Counted from the stretch's first letter, positions 10,052 through 19,822 are shown. The stretch: DNA of 64,000 nucleotides from Catenovulum sp052056295 (GCF_052056295.1 NZ_CP182493.1:3224001-3288000), one strand, 5' to 3'. The notes: generated by a model from the letters alone, not told the origin. A program made the numbers and translations.

Positions 10052-12364
10052 ATGCAGGTAGACATATCGATTTCTAAATTATACGACCACTTAACCAAGG
10101 TATTAATTTGCACTGGTCTAGTTAGTTTTACCTTGAGCGCTGCACCATCTAACAAGGCTCTGGAGGTTTTAGCTGATAAGTTGCCAGTTGAAACTATGTT
10201 GAAAAATCGTAGTGATAAATCTAAAGGTTTGAAAAATGGTAACGTCGCTTCTGTGGTTCGTGCGTTTATCCCTGCGCCGGCTTGGATGGATGATAACGCT
10301 GAAGCAATTTGGCAAAGATCTCCAGGTGTATATAAAGAAGGGGATAATTGGATTGTTGTTTTTCATGCGGCAGAAAATGACCAAAACGTGAAGCTATTTG
10401 GTGATTTTACCAACGGTGAAACAGGTGCAGTTAGCTTAACTCAGACACCTGATGGCAAATTCTGGTGGTTTAAAGGCTCTGATGAATTTTTTGCTCGAAG
10501 CCCTCTGCATGGTGATCATTATCGTTTCAGTTTAGTTAGAAACGGAGAAACAATCACGATGCAAGATCCGGCTGCTCGCTGGGTAACACATTCTGGGCTA
10601 GATTCTGGTTGGTCAAAAATTTATCTCTCTGAGCAGTACCAGTGGCAAACATCTGACTGGCAAAGACCTGCTCAAAGTGACTTAAATATCTATCAATTAC
10701 ACCCACTGCGTTTTACCAATCGAAATTCGGGCAATGCATTTGTGCAGGTAACTGAAGAATTAAATGCAAATGGGCACAATGATTATATTAACAATTTGGG
10801 GGTAACAGCAGTACAAATGTTACCGGTAAATGAGTTTGCGGGTGATTTTAGCTGGGGTTATAACCCAGCATTTTTCTATGCCGTTGAGTCTTCTTTTGGT
10901 GGGCCTGATGGTCTTAAACAATTGGTAGATACTGCGCACTCTAATGGTATAGCTGTCATTCTTGATGTGGTGTTTAATCACATTGGCCCAGGTGACAATA
11001 TTTTAGATCAAGTCGATGCTGCAACTTATCTAGATGGCCAAACTATATGGGGGCCAATGCCAAATTATAATAATGATGTGACCCAGCATTTCTTTGTTCA
11101 AAACTTACTTTATTTGGCACGTGAATTTCGTATAGATGGTTTTAGGTTTGATGCAACCAACACTATACATAACCCGAATAACTTTGCGATAACTCAAGCG
11201 CATGACGGTGGTGGCTGGGACTTCTTACGCCAACTATATGGCAATGTTAAAGCATACGACAACAATATCTGGTTTAGTGCAGAAGAGTTACCCGATTGGG
11301 AAGGTATTACTGCTGACAATGTAGGTTCATCGGTTGCGGGCAGCTCACATGGTCCTATGGATAGTCAATGGGTTGATAGATTTCATGATAATTTCAAAGA
11401 GGTTTTAAGAGGCGCACATTTAGACCATTTATTTGAAGTTTTCTCTCATTTTGGTGATAGCTGGCAGGACGCTACTGTTTACACTGAATCGCATGATGAA
11501 GTGGGAAATGTTGACGAGCGCATTGCTAAAGTAGCTAGAGATGGCAAAGGTGGGCAAATGGCGCAAATTGCATTGGCCGGAACCGTTATGGCGCGTGGTA
11601 CACCTATGGTGTTTATGGGACAAGAAGCGGCTGAAGAAACTCAGTTTCATATTGATTGGTGGGATGACAGGTTACCGTTAAGTCAGTATGAAGAATCCAA
11701 TGGTCAACAGAAATTGTTGGCTTGGTATCAGAAATTAAACCAGTTACGTGCAAACGATACAGTGTCGCTGTCTTCGGGCGATAGCAAAGTAGAGTATATT
11801 CATGATATTAACGGCATTGCAGCTTTTAGTCGTGATAATGGCAAGTACTTAGTTATTATGAATTTTAGAGGTACGGATTGGTTTGATTATGACATTGGTC
11901 TACATGGTGGCTATCGAGAAGTTGCAAACACCAGTTGGCCTCAATATAACTTAACTAATTCAGCGGAAGTTAGCCGAGGTGGTTGGCATGCCCAATACTT
12001 TACCTCTTTCCACATTCCTGCCTATGGTGCTGTGATATTACAGCGGGAATTTGTGGAGCCGCCTACACCTTTGGTGGATATTAATTTCACTTGCCACAAT
12101 GGTTATACCGAATGGGGAGAGAGTGTTTATGCGGTTGGCAATATTGCTCAGCTTGGCGGTTGGAATACATTACAAGCGTTCAAACTAGAACCGACTAATT
12201 ATCCTGCTTGGTCTGCCACTTTAACAGGCGTTGCCACCGACACAGCAATTGAATGGAAATGTATCAAACAAGGTTTAGGCGAGGTTTATTGGCAAAGTGG
12301 CGATAATAATCAGCTTATAACGCCCGTTGAATCAGCTGTAGTTCAAGTGGAAGCTTGGTTTTAG
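10052..12364 (+). CDS. secreted GH13 alpha-glucan hydrolase with CBM48-like and CBM20 domains
   Basis: A 770-residue alpha-amylase family enzyme. A hydrophobic segment near residues 14-32 is probably a signal peptide. Residues of about 95-190 look like a CBM48/E-set domain. The GH13 barrel has DVVFNH, GFRFDATN (nucleophile D367), FSAEELPDW (acid/base E411) and ESHDEVGN (D482). The barrel resembles branching enzyme and maltooligosyltrehalose trehalohydrolase more than classic amylase, so the exact activity is open. The last 100 residues, with VYAVGNIAQLGGWNT, are a CBM20 starch-binding domain. It lies downstream of the TonB receptor and divergent pullulanase, and probably acts on extracellular or periplasmic starch fragments. 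Confidence 0.87.
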   Translation: MQVDISISKLYDHLTKVLICTGLVSFTLSAAPSNKALEVLADKLPVETMLKNRSDKSKGLKNGNVASVVRAFIPAPAWMDDNAEAIWQRSPGVYKEGDNWIVVFHAAENDQNVKLFGDFTNGETGAVSLTQTPDGKFWWFKGSDEFFARSPLHGDHYRFSLVRNGETITMQDPAARWVTHSGLDSGWSKIYLSEQYQWQTSDWQRPAQSDLNIYQLHPLRFTNRNSGNAFVQVTEELNANGHNDYINNLGVTAVQMLPVNEFAGDFSWGYNPAFFYAVESSFGGPDGLKQLVDTAHSNGIAVILDVVFNHIGPGDNILDQVDAATYLDGQTIWGPMPNYNNDVTQHFFVQNLLYLAREFRIDGFRFDATNTIHNPNNFAITQAHDGGGWDFLRQLYGNVKAYDNNIWFSAEELPDWEGITADNVGSSVAGSSHGPMDSQWVDRFHDNFKEVLRGAHLDHLFEVFSHFGDSWQDATVYTESHDEVGNVDERIAKVARDGKGGQMAQIALAGTVMARGTPMVFMGQEAAEETQFHIDWWDDRLPLSQYEESNGQQKLLAWYQKLNQLRANDTVSLSSGDSKVEYIHDINGIAAFSRDNGKYLVIMNFRGTDWFDYDIGLHGGYREVANTSWPQYNLTNSAEVSRGGWHAQYFTSFHIPAYGAVILQREFVEPPTPLVDINFTCHNGYTEWGESVYAVGNIAQLGGWNTLQAFKLEPTNYPAWSATLTGVATDTAIEWKCIKQGLGEVYWQSGDNNQLITPVESAVVQVEAWF

Positions 12365-12491
12365 CTACGAATATAGACCAAAGTTGCTAATATGCACTTT
12401 GGTCTGTACTCAGATGTTTAATTTTGTTTATTTATTCACCGGATTGTTCTATATTTAACGAAGAGATTCGCGCAGGTGTAAGGTGAGCAGT

Positions 12492-12812
12492 ATGGCGATT
12501 AATTCAATTCAACCCGGTTTAAATCAATCAATTTTACAGCAGACATTTGCACAAAATAAACCTTCGTTAACTGCTAACTCTATTAACCTTGCGCAACAAA
12601 ACCAAGCGCAAACAAAAGAAGAGTTACTTGCAGGAGTTGCCTCGCAACAAATAGGTTTAACAGGCAATTTGTTATCAGGCATAGGCAAGGGCGATCCTTT
12701 AACCGATAAGCTCGTCTCTTTTTCTGTGCAAGCCAACACAGCTTTAGCTAACAGCAAACTGCCAACGGATATCGGCAATGTTGTCGGGCGCATTATCAAC
12801 GAAACAGTTTAG
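12492..12812 (+). CDS. small hypothetical protein, about 106 residues
   Basis: I do not recognise this protein. It is rich in Q, N, S and A, has no clear transmembrane segment or signal peptide, and has a VASQQIGLTGNLLSGIGKG stretch in the middle. AAGGTG sits six bases before the ATG at 12492; a GTG at 12483 adds three residues. Spacing, composition and the ribosome binding site support a real gene. It converges with the DUF1338 gene, with one base between the two stop codons. A large antisense reading frame covers it but lacks such a start signal. Confidence 0.55.
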   Translation: MAINSIQPGLNQSILQQTFAQNKPSLTANSINLAQQNQAQTKEELLAGVASQQIGLTGNLLSGIGKGDPLTDKLVSFSVQANTALANSKLPTDIGNVVGRIINETV

Positions 12813-12813
12813 G

Positions 12814-13632
12814 CTACTGATTTCTATCTGTGCTTTGGAAAATTTTATCTGCTGAATTTGGTACAAAACCATCAAACTGTTGGCCATCTTCATCGCTAAA
12901 ACGCTGCGCAAATTCGTAATAACAGGTGGGGATTTTGTACATGCCGTCATTAAATGGCATTTTTTTCTGATACGCCAAAGTAGATGATTGCAGCAGCCTG
13001 TCTTGTTCTGAGCCCTTAATTTCACCGCCATGCGCATTCAGTTTATAGCCAACAAGTTTTAGTGATTGATTGACTTGTTCTATATTTATGCTGTCACCAC
13101 CTTTGGTTTTTAAGCTATTAACCAAAATGGTAAAGTGATTGGCATGAAAACCCAAAGCTGCCCACCAAGCTGCATATTCGGATACATTTGCCAGTGCCAA
13201 GTATTCGTCATAAGTGCATGACCACAAACGACCTGCATATAACAATCGTTCTGTTTTTAACTTATTCGCTGGAATTTGCGCCACTTTATCGGTTAACAGC
13301 TTTTGCACCTTTGTTGGAAATTCAGCCAATATCAACTGCGAGATAAATATTTTTGGCCAACTTGTTTCTGTTGGGTGTTGGTAATATTTTGCTTTAAGCT
13401 TTTTCTCAGTGAAGTTATAGGTATCTTGTTCAACAAATCCATATTTTTCAAAAAACTGCGCGAGGACAAATATATTTATATCAGGGTGATCAAGTGTGCG
13501 CAGTGCAATATGGTCATTGACGACTTGTTGGTTGGGCGACAACAAATCGTGGATTTTATCCGCATCAGGGTTGAGGGCGACATAATCAACCCAGAGTTTG
13601 TGCATTAAATGAGGAAAGCTTGGACGCGCCAT
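12814..13632 (-). CDS. DUF1338 protein, HglS-like non-haem iron oxygenase family
   Basis: The protein has the DUF1338 hallmarks: NDHIALRTL near residue 41, GFHANHFTILVNSL in the middle, and YYEFAQRFSDEDGQQFDGF near the end. In the characterised member HglS (2-oxoadipate dioxygenase/decarboxylase of Pseudomonas lysine catabolism) two histidines and a glutamate in equivalent places bind the metal; candidates here are the His of NDHIAL, the His of ANHFT and the Glu of YYEF. At about 272 residues it is shorter than HglS, so the substrate may differ. I chose the ATG at 13632; the one at 13644 lacks a ribosome binding site. No other lysine catabolism gene is nearby. Confidence 0.8.
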   Translation of the reverse strand: MARPSFPHLMHKLWVDYVALNPDADKIHDLLSPNQQVVNDHIALRTLDHPDINIFVLAQFFEKYGFVEQDTYNFTEKKLKAKYYQHPTETSWPKIFISQLILAEFPTKVQKLLTDKVAQIPANKLKTERLLYAGRLWSCTYDEYLALANVSEYAAWWAALGFHANHFTILVNSLKTKGGDSINIEQVNQSLKLVGYKLNAHGGEIKGSEQDRLLQSSTLAYQKKMPFNDGMYKIPTCYYEFAQRFSDEDGQQFDGFVPNSADKIFQSTDRNQ

Positions 13633-13770
13633 AACACCACCCATTGAGCATTATTTAATCTAGTCAGTATAGTCGGGGATTTGTAACTGCGCTATGTTGG
13701 GTATGCTGGCACTGTGCTGCTATTTCAAGGTGAATAGGTACAGTGTAATCTCGCAGCGTGCTGAATTTGA

Positions 13771-13880
13771 GGACTTGGCTTATTTTATCCGAAACAGAAC
13801 CTACTTTTCATGGATGAAAAGTCGGAGCGCACAGGGATTGTGTTTACAGCGTTTCTGTTTGGATAAAGTAAGCCGAGGCC
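13771..13880 (+). repeat. GGA-hairpin repeat E1 (forward, complete)
   Basis: The closing stem is 13771-13790 with 13861-13880 (20 pairs, one mismatch, two G-U), then AAACAGAA (13792-13799) with TTCTGTTT (13853-13860). Hairpin 1 is 13800-13825 with loop ATGGAT at 13810-13815. Hairpin 2 is CACA/TGTG (13830-13842) around GGGAT. AGCG precedes hairpin 2 and TTTACAGCG follows it. This copy has the most divergent stem sequences, yet the fold is the same as in E2-E12. It fills most of the gap between the DUF1338 and GNAT genes. Confidence 0.75.
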
Positions 13881-13887
13881 GGGTGGT

Positions 13888-14409
13888 TCAAAGCTCCATC
13901 TGCATCCACTGAGTTTGCTCTTGCGGTTGTCCATAATATTGCCATTGGTGTTTGCGGAAAAATCGCATGGCTAAATTGTTATTGATGTTTATTTTGCTTA
14001 ATAATTGCTGTTTTTGTTGTTGTTTAAAATAACCATACACGTGCTGTAATACCACTTCAGCAAAACCCGAACTACGATATTGGCGGCGCAGAAATAGGTT
14101 GTTTAAATAATTTGAATTTGCTTGGTTATCACTACTGTATTCAATTAAACCAATTACTTCATCGTGCCAATAAACCAGTTCGATATGGTAATCCGCTTGG
14201 TTAATTTTTTGCGCTAAAGTTATTTTGTTACTAGCAGGGCAAAAAGCTTCAACGTGGCCTTGGTTGAGGAATTCGAGCTCACGGTAAAACTCTAAACAAG
14301 TGTTTACTTGGCTGGCATCAACCGCATGATATTCAAGTTCGTTTTCTAGTTGAGGGATCAGCTGTTGAGCAACTGACTTGTGTGTAGATGGCTTGTGTGG
14401 GGGCAACAT
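13888..14409 (-). CDS. GNAT-family N-acetyltransferase
   Basis: A 173-residue acetyltransferase of the GNAT fold. The acetyl-CoA-binding region is at LFLRRQYRSSGFAEVVLQHV near residue 105, close to the usual Q/R-x-x-G-x-G/A pattern, followed by the NNLAMRFFRKHQW segment that usually forms the last helix and strand. The acceptor cannot be predicted. The stop codon lies eight bases from repeat E1, whose strand is opposite. Confidence 0.8.
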   Translation of the reverse strand: MLPPHKPSTHKSVAQQLIPQLENELEYHAVDASQVNTCLEFYRELEFLNQGHVEAFCPASNKITLAQKINQADYHIELVYWHDEVIGLIEYSSDNQANSNYLNNLFLRRQYRSSGFAEVVLQHVYGYFKQQQKQQLLSKININNNLAMRFFRKHQWQYYGQPQEQTQWMQMEL

Positions 14410-14493
14410 AACTTACTTCCTGTAATCAAATTTAGTGTGTGTAAAAAATATAGTTGCTGAGTCTTACCCCCACAAGTAAGACCAGCAAAAAAT

Positions 14494-16089
14494 TTATTGA
14501 TGTGCTAAAGGTAAAGCCGAATCAGCTTGTCTTAACAGGTTTAAACTTTCTTTGGCAAAACCTGTACCTATCTCTTTGTGGTAATTAAATACAGTATGAG
14601 CGCCGGCTTTAACTAACAATTCGCTTTCGTCTGTGTATTGAGATATCGCCGCTATTTGCCCTTGGTAGTTACATAGTTTGAGCTGCATAATGACGTTTTT
14701 CATGTCGGCTAAAGACGGCAGTGCAAGCATTACTAACTGAACTTGATGTAAGTTTATTTGTTCCCAAAATTCGATATCTTCCGCATCCGCTAAAGCGACT
14801 TTCCTGTTGGCTAGGTTGTGTTTGTCGATACGGTCGGAATCAGCATCAATGCCCCAGACTTTCTCACCAATTAATTCAGATAATGCGTCGTAACTACCAC
14901 TACCGACACGTCCCATACCTACTATCAGTACTTCGGCTGAGGTCGGTAAATTAGGGCAGGTATTATTAACCGTTGCGTCGGCTTCATATTTAAGAATGTG
15001 CTTTTTATAGCGGCTAAAATATAAATGAGCATTTTTGAATACTAGGCTACTAACAATAAAAGATAAGGTTACCGCGATAGCAATTGCAACTAACCAATCT
15101 GGCGCTAACCAGTTTTTTTCAACAGATATTTTTGCGACAATTAAACCAAATTCACTAAAGTTGGCCAGTGCCATCGCAGTCAAAAAGCTAGTACGTGCAC
15201 GCAATTTTAGTTTCGCCAATATGTAGAAGAAAATAGCGAATTTAACTGGTATTAGCGCAACAAGTGTTATGGCTAACGCAAAGGTTTCCCACGTTGGCAG
15301 CGCGGTAAAACCGATAGAGATAAAAAAGCCAATTAAGAACAAATCTTTAAAGTTCATCAAAGATTTATATAACTCGTTGGATTTAACGTGTGAGCTTAAT
15401 AACATGCCAGCTATAAGTGCGCCTAAATCACCTTTTAAATCAACCGCATAAAACAGTTCATAACCACCAAAGGCAAAGCAGAAACCAATTAAGGGCAATA
15501 ACTCACCGTGACCAGCTTGGTCGAGTAATTTATTGAAGATTTTACGCGCTGGAATCAGTAGCACCAGCAACAATGCCCAAATGCTTGGCAATGCGCCTAA
15601 AGCCGCAACTAGAAAGATCACGGCAGCGAAGTCTTGAATAACTAAAATACCAATTGAAACTTTACCGTGGCGGGTTTTCAGCTCACCCGTTTCTTCGAGT
15701 ATTTTTGCCACACACACAGTACTTGAAAAGCTCAAGGCAAAACCTATTAATGCTGCGGTTTGCCATGAAATGTCGAATAAAGCTGTGGTAGTAATGACCC
15801 CGAAAAATAGACTGCCTAAAGCAACAATAACTGTGGTGATCACCATAGGGTGAATCGCGCCACCAAGCACAACTTTGTCCGTCAGTTCTTTAACTTTTAC
15901 TTTAAGGCCTATGGTAAAGAGTAGCAGGGTAATACCGAGATCTGCGAGGGTTTCCACGTTTTGCAAAGGCGAAATGCCATAAGCGTGCATAGCAAAACCT
16001 GCAATTAGATAGCCTATCATAGGTGGCAAACCTATTTGTTTTAACGCAAATCCAAAAACAAAAACGATGAGAATCCAATAAAAATCCAT
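14494..16089 (-). CDS. Kef/YbaL-type cation:proton antiporter (CPA2) with TrkA-N domain
   Basis: A 531-residue inner membrane protein. Residues 1-350 hold about twelve hydrophobic segments with the CPA2 features GLPPMIGYLIAGF, GITLLLFTIGLK and FSSTVCVAKIL. A cytosolic Rossmann-type RCK/TrkA-N domain follows, starting with VLIVGMGRVGSGSYDAL, and should bind a nucleotide that gates transport. It probably exchanges K+ or Na+ for protons. It is slightly shorter than E. coli YbaL and lacks a TrkA-C domain. No KefF/KefG-like partner lies next to it, which favours a YbaL-like rather than KefB/C-like role. Confidence 0.85.
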   Translation of the reverse strand: MDFYWILIVFVFGFALKQIGLPPMIGYLIAGFAMHAYGISPLQNVETLADLGITLLLFTIGLKVKVKELTDKVVLGGAIHPMVITTVIVALGSLFFGVITTTALFDISWQTAALIGFALSFSSTVCVAKILEETGELKTRHGKVSIGILVIQDFAAVIFLVAALGALPSIWALLLVLLIPARKIFNKLLDQAGHGELLPLIGFCFAFGGYELFYAVDLKGDLGALIAGMLLSSHVKSNELYKSLMNFKDLFLIGFFISIGFTALPTWETFALAITLVALIPVKFAIFFYILAKLKLRARTSFLTAMALANFSEFGLIVAKISVEKNWLAPDWLVAIAIAVTLSFIVSSLVFKNAHLYFSRYKKHILKYEADATVNNTCPNLPTSAEVLIVGMGRVGSGSYDALSELIGEKVWGIDADSDRIDKHNLANRKVALADAEDIEFWEQINLHQVQLVMLALPSLADMKNVIMQLKLCNYQGQIAAISQYTDESELLVKAGAHTVFNYHKEIGTGFAKESLNLLRQADSALPLAHQ

Positions 16090-16220
16090 GCAGAAAACCC
16101 TGTAACCAAGTTAACACCTATCATAAAGGAAAGCTTGAACTGTGTTAAGCATGACTTTTAGTGGTTTTTCAAATAGCTGGATAAAGCAGGCCACTTGGCA
16201 GCAACCTGCTAATAGAGGAG

Positions 16221-18002
16221 TTAAGGCGTGCGAATATCTTCAACTAACTGTGCAATTTCTGCTGGTGGCTCTGCAGTTGTGCGTGCAACTACATTAGCCA
16301 CAGTAAAGTTGATAAGTGCGCCAATTGCACCAAAAGCTTCGGGTGAAATACCTAACCACCAATTATCAGGGGTATTTGCAAATAACTCTGTGCCTTGCAC
16401 AAAGAAGAAACCTTTGTAAGCGAAGATGTACAGCAACGTAGTTAACAAGCCAGCTAGCATACCTGCAATGGCACCATGGTTGTTAATACGTTTGCTAAAT
16501 ATACCCATCATAAGCGCTGGGAAAATACTCGCGGCCGCTAAACCAAAGGCGAGGGCGACCACTTGTGCGGCAAAACCAGGTGGGTTTATACCTAAATAAC
16601 CAGCGATTAAAATTGCCCCTGCCATCGCCATGCGACCGGCGTTCAGTTCTGCTTTTTCAGAAATATCCGGTTTAAAGGTGCGTTTTAATAAATCATGCGA
16701 AATAGCTGAAGATATTGCCAATAATAAGCCTGCTGCAGTTGAAAGTGCAGCTGCAATACCACCTGCCGCAACTAAGGCGATCACCCAATTTGGCAATTGA
16801 GCTATTTCTGGGTTGGCTAACACCATAATGTCGCGGTCAACTTTAGTTAACTCATTACCTTGCCAACCTTGCTCTGCTGCTTTAGCTGCAAAGTCTGGGT
16901 TTTTATCATTGTAATACTGTATTTGGCCGTCGCCGTTTTTATCTTCTACCTGTAATAACCCTGTATTTTCCCAGGTGCTAAACCATTGCGGTTTGTCGGT
17001 TACTTCAAGTGAATTAACTTTTGCAGGTAAGGCTTGTTCTGTACCTGCTACTTCGGTCACTTCAGGCTGGACGGTTTTTAACACATTAAACATCGCCATA
17101 GCACCAACAGCAGGTGCTGTTGTGTATAAAATTGCGATAAATACCAACGCCCAACCTGCTGAGCTACGTGCTTCTTTAACGCCAGGTACAGTAAAGAAGC
17201 GAATTATTACATGTGGTAAACCGGCTGTACCTATCATTAATGACATGGTGAGTAGAAATAAATTCATGTCAGAGCCTTTTTGCTCGGTAAATGCCGTAAA
17301 ACCGAGATCTTTGAGGGTGGCATCCAGCTTATCGAGTAGATAAATTCCATCCCCGCTTGCCATTTCAGAGCCCAAACCTAATTGTGGCAGTGGATTGCCT
17401 GTTAATTGCAGTGAAATAAACACGGCTGGTACTGTGTAGGCGAAAATCAAAATCACATACTGGGCGATTTGGGTATAGGTAATGCCTTTCATGCCACCTA
17501 ATACAGCGTAGACAAATACAATCGCCATACCTACCATTACACCCGCTTCAAATTCGATTTCTAAGAAGCGACTAAACGCCACACCTACACCTTTCATCTG
17601 GCCGATTACATAAGTGATAGACGCAACCAATAAACAAATGACTGCCACTATGCGAGCGCCATTTGAATAGAAACGATCACCAATAAATTCCGGCACTGTG
17701 AATTTACCGAATTTGCGCAAATAAGGCGCAAGCAATAATGCCAGTAATACGTAGCCACCGGTCCAGCCCATCAAGTAAGCTGAAGCGTCATAACCTATAA
17801 AGGCGATTAAACCCGCCATGGAAATAAATGAAGCTGCTGACATCCAGTCAGCTGCTGTTGCCATACCATTAGCAACAGGGTGAATGCCTTTACCCGCAAC
17901 ATAAAACTCGCCTGTACTACCAGCGCGAGCCAATATTGCGATACCCATATAAATACAGAAAGTAAAACCTACAACAAGGTAGATCATGGTTTGTAATTCC
18001 AT
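16221..18002 (-). CDS. sodium:solute symporter, acetate-permease type, large subunit
   Basis: A 593-residue SSS-family transporter with about 13 membrane segments, including GKGIHPVANGMATAADWMSA and KFGKFTVPEFIGDRFYS, typical of ActP-like carriers. The likely substrate is acetate or another short carboxylate with Na+. An extra hydrophilic insert at about residues 325-400 contains DKNGDGQIQ, which looks like an EF-hand loop but lacks the usual acidic residue at position 12. It lies three bases after the DUF4212 small-subunit gene, a standard pair for this subfamily. It is not called actP because substrate specificity is unproven. Confidence 0.88.
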   Translation of the reverse strand: MELQTMIYLVVGFTFCIYMGIAILARAGSTGEFYVAGKGIHPVANGMATAADWMSAASFISMAGLIAFIGYDASAYLMGWTGGYVLLALLLAPYLRKFGKFTVPEFIGDRFYSNGARIVAVICLLVASITYVIGQMKGVGVAFSRFLEIEFEAGVMVGMAIVFVYAVLGGMKGITYTQIAQYVILIFAYTVPAVFISLQLTGNPLPQLGLGSEMASGDGIYLLDKLDATLKDLGFTAFTEQKGSDMNLFLLTMSLMIGTAGLPHVIIRFFTVPGVKEARSSAGWALVFIAILYTTAPAVGAMAMFNVLKTVQPEVTEVAGTEQALPAKVNSLEVTDKPQWFSTWENTGLLQVEDKNGDGQIQYYNDKNPDFAAKAAEQGWQGNELTKVDRDIMVLANPEIAQLPNWVIALVAAGGIAAALSTAAGLLLAISSAISHDLLKRTFKPDISEKAELNAGRMAMAGAILIAGYLGINPPGFAAQVVALAFGLAAASIFPALMMGIFSKRINNHGAIAGMLAGLLTTLLYIFAYKGFFFVQGTELFANTPDNWWLGISPEAFGAIGALINFTVANVVARTTAEPPAEIAQLVEDIRTP

Positions 18003-18005
18003 TGT

Positions 18006-18266
18006 TTATTCTCCTTGTTGAAATTTTTGGTCTAATTTATTCATTTGCCAGGCATAGAAAAAGATTAAGCCGACAAAAGTGTAAATAGAGCCTTGTTGTG
18101 CAAACCAAAAGCCAAGTGGGTAACCACCTAAACGCCATTGGTTAAAAAAGTCTGCCGCAAGTATGCCTGCGCCAAAAGACACAACAAACCAGACGGTAAG
18201 ACAAATTGCTAAAAGTTTGAGGTTGGCTCGCCAATACTGTTGAGCCGGCTTGAGTGAGTTAGCCAT
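18006..18266 (-). CDS. DUF4212 small subunit of sodium:solute symporter
   Basis: A protein of about 86 residues with two hydrophobic segments, LKLLAICLTVWFVVSFGAGI and YTFVGLIFFYAWQMN, the pattern of DUF4212 proteins that partner SSS-family transporters. The conserved family pattern FGxxxLADFxN appears as FGAGILAADFFN. I chose the ATG at 18266 because the 17 residues before it (to 18317) are unlike the family. It is translated just before the large subunit, with a three-base gap, so the two are an operon. Confidence 0.88.
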   Translation of the reverse strand: MANSLKPAQQYWRANLKLLAICLTVWFVVSFGAGILAADFFNQWRLGGYPLGFWFAQQGSIYTFVGLIFFYAWQMNKLDQKFQQGE

Positions 18267-18387
18267 GTTTTTCCCTAAAATTATAATGTTTATATTTTGT
18301 TTCCTAAAAGTTAGCATGTATTTATATTTGGTTAAATGGAAAAATGTCTACTGGTGGCATTTTTTGCTCGTTTTTGACAGGTATGGC

Positions 18388-18654
18388 TAGGGCCTGTTGA
18401 TCTTTCGGGTTCAATTTTGCAGCAGTTTGTTTGGTATTTATACAAGGCATAGTGATTGAAGTGTAGTGGGCTACATAAATGAGCTATAACGCAGAAGAAA
18501 TACCAAACAAACGCTGCCCTTCGGGTTCGTTCTAAATGCTTTTTACTCTTTGTTACAGCATTTTGACTTAATCCATTAGGCCTTCAATGCTGCGCCTTGA
18601 TTAAAAAGCATTTAGTTAGAACAAAATTTGTCCACGAAAGATCAACAGGCCCTA
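18388..18654. mobile_element. 267-bp MITE-like element, copy 2 (inverted relative to copy 1)
   Basis: Identical in length to the element at 335-601 and about 98% identical by eye in the opposite orientation. The same 20-bp terminal inverted repeats are at 18388-18407 and 18635-18654. It lies between the symporter operon and the aldo/keto reductase gene, upstream of both, so it may carry or disturb promoters. It has no coding capacity. The high identity suggests recent movement driven by a transposase encoded elsewhere. Confidence 0.85.
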
Positions 18655-18769
18655 GCTTTGTTGCCAATCCGGCAATAGATTAGAGTTAATTCACTAGTTT
18701 ATCTGTTAATTTGGCTTTGTTATCTTAGACTGTATTTGTTAAACGCTTTTTTTTGGGATAAAACGAATA

Positions 18770-19822
18770 ATGAAATATAGTCAATTAGGCTCAAGCGGCC
18801 TGTCAGTATCACGCGTTTGTTTAGGCACTATGACTTGGGGCAATCAAAACACTCAAGAAGATGCAAATGAACAAATTGAATATGCATTAGCACAAGGTAT
18901 TAATTTTATTGATACAGCAGAGATGTATGCTGTACCTCCCAGCCCAGAAACTTATGGTGCGACTGAAAGTATTATTGGCAATTGGATTAACGCGAATAAA
19001 TCTCGCAGAGATGAATTTGTGTTAGCCAGCAAAATTGCCGGCAATGGCATTCCATGGATACGTGATGCCGGTGATATTACTGCTGAAGCTGTCACTAAGG
19101 CAATTGATGCTTCATTGGCGCGTTTGCAAACTGATTGTATCGATTTATATCAATTACATTGGCCAAACCGCACATCACCGCATTTTGGCAAACATATGCC
19201 AAACTTTATCTCCTTCACTGATGTGGATGCTGAGCAGCATACAGCACAAATGCGCGAAATTTTGCAGGCTGCCGAGCAAGCAGTAAAAGCTGGCAAAATT
19301 CGTTATTTAGGGTTATCCGATGATACACCTTGGGGGATTAATCAGTTTGTGCAATTGAGTAAAGAATTCAACTTGCCACGTATCACTTCTATTCAAAATG
19401 AGTTTAGTTTGTTACATACCAAAGACTGGCCGTATTTAATTGAAAACTGTGTGCATCAAGATGTTGCTTATTTGCCTTGGTCTCCGCTAGGTGGTGGTGT
19501 TTTAAGCGGTAAATATTTAAATGGTGCTAAACCTGAAGGTTCACGTTGGAGTCAGTCGCAACGCAATGGTTTGTTCCGCGATACTGAAAACACCCATAAA
19601 GCCGTTGCTGCATATAAACAAATTGCTGAACAACATGGCATGACAGCAAGTCAGTTAGCGTTGGCTTGGTGTGATCAGGTTGATGGTGTTACTTCTACTA
19701 TTATTGGTGCTACTTCGATGGCGCAATTGAAAGAAGATATAGATGCTTTTGCTATTGAGTTATCAGAAGAAGTTTTACAGCAAGTGGCTGAAGTTCAGCA
19801 GCAGTATCCAGCACCTTTTTAG
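18770..19822 (+). CDS. aldo/keto reductase, Tas-like
   Basis: A 350-residue NADPH-dependent oxidoreductase of the aldo/keto reductase superfamily. The start MKYSQLGSSGLSVSRVCLGT and the segment FIDTAEMYAVPPSPETYG match the Tas subgroup. Catalytic candidates are the Asp and Tyr of DTAEMY, the Lys of LASKIAG and the His of LYQLHWP. The C-terminal GATSMAQLKEDIDAF is the cofactor-binding end. E. coli Tas can suppress tyrosine auxotrophy under starvation, but its physiological substrate is uncertain. There is no terminator after the stop codon; a cluster of hairpin repeats starts 40 bases later. Confidence 0.87.
   Translation: MKYSQLGSSGLSVSRVCLGTMTWGNQNTQEDANEQIEYALAQGINFIDTAEMYAVPPSPETYGATESIIGNWINANKSRRDEFVLASKIAGNGIPWIRDAGDITAEAVTKAIDASLARLQTDCIDLYQLHWPNRTSPHFGKHMPNFISFTDVDAEQHTAQMREILQAAEQAVKAGKIRYLGLSDDTPWGINQFVQLSKEFNLPRITSIQNEFSLLHTKDWPYLIENCVHQDVAYLPWSPLGGGVLSGKYLNGAKPEGSRWSQSQRNGLFRDTENTHKAVAAYKQIAEQHGMTASQLALAWCDQVDGVTSTIIGATSMAQLKEDIDAFAIELSEEVLQQVAEVQQQYPAPF

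Noticed and set aside
12524..13037. Two overlapping minus-strand frames over the small gene at 12492 and the DUF1338 gene
   Set aside because: They overlap better supported genes and have no family match or ribosome binding site.
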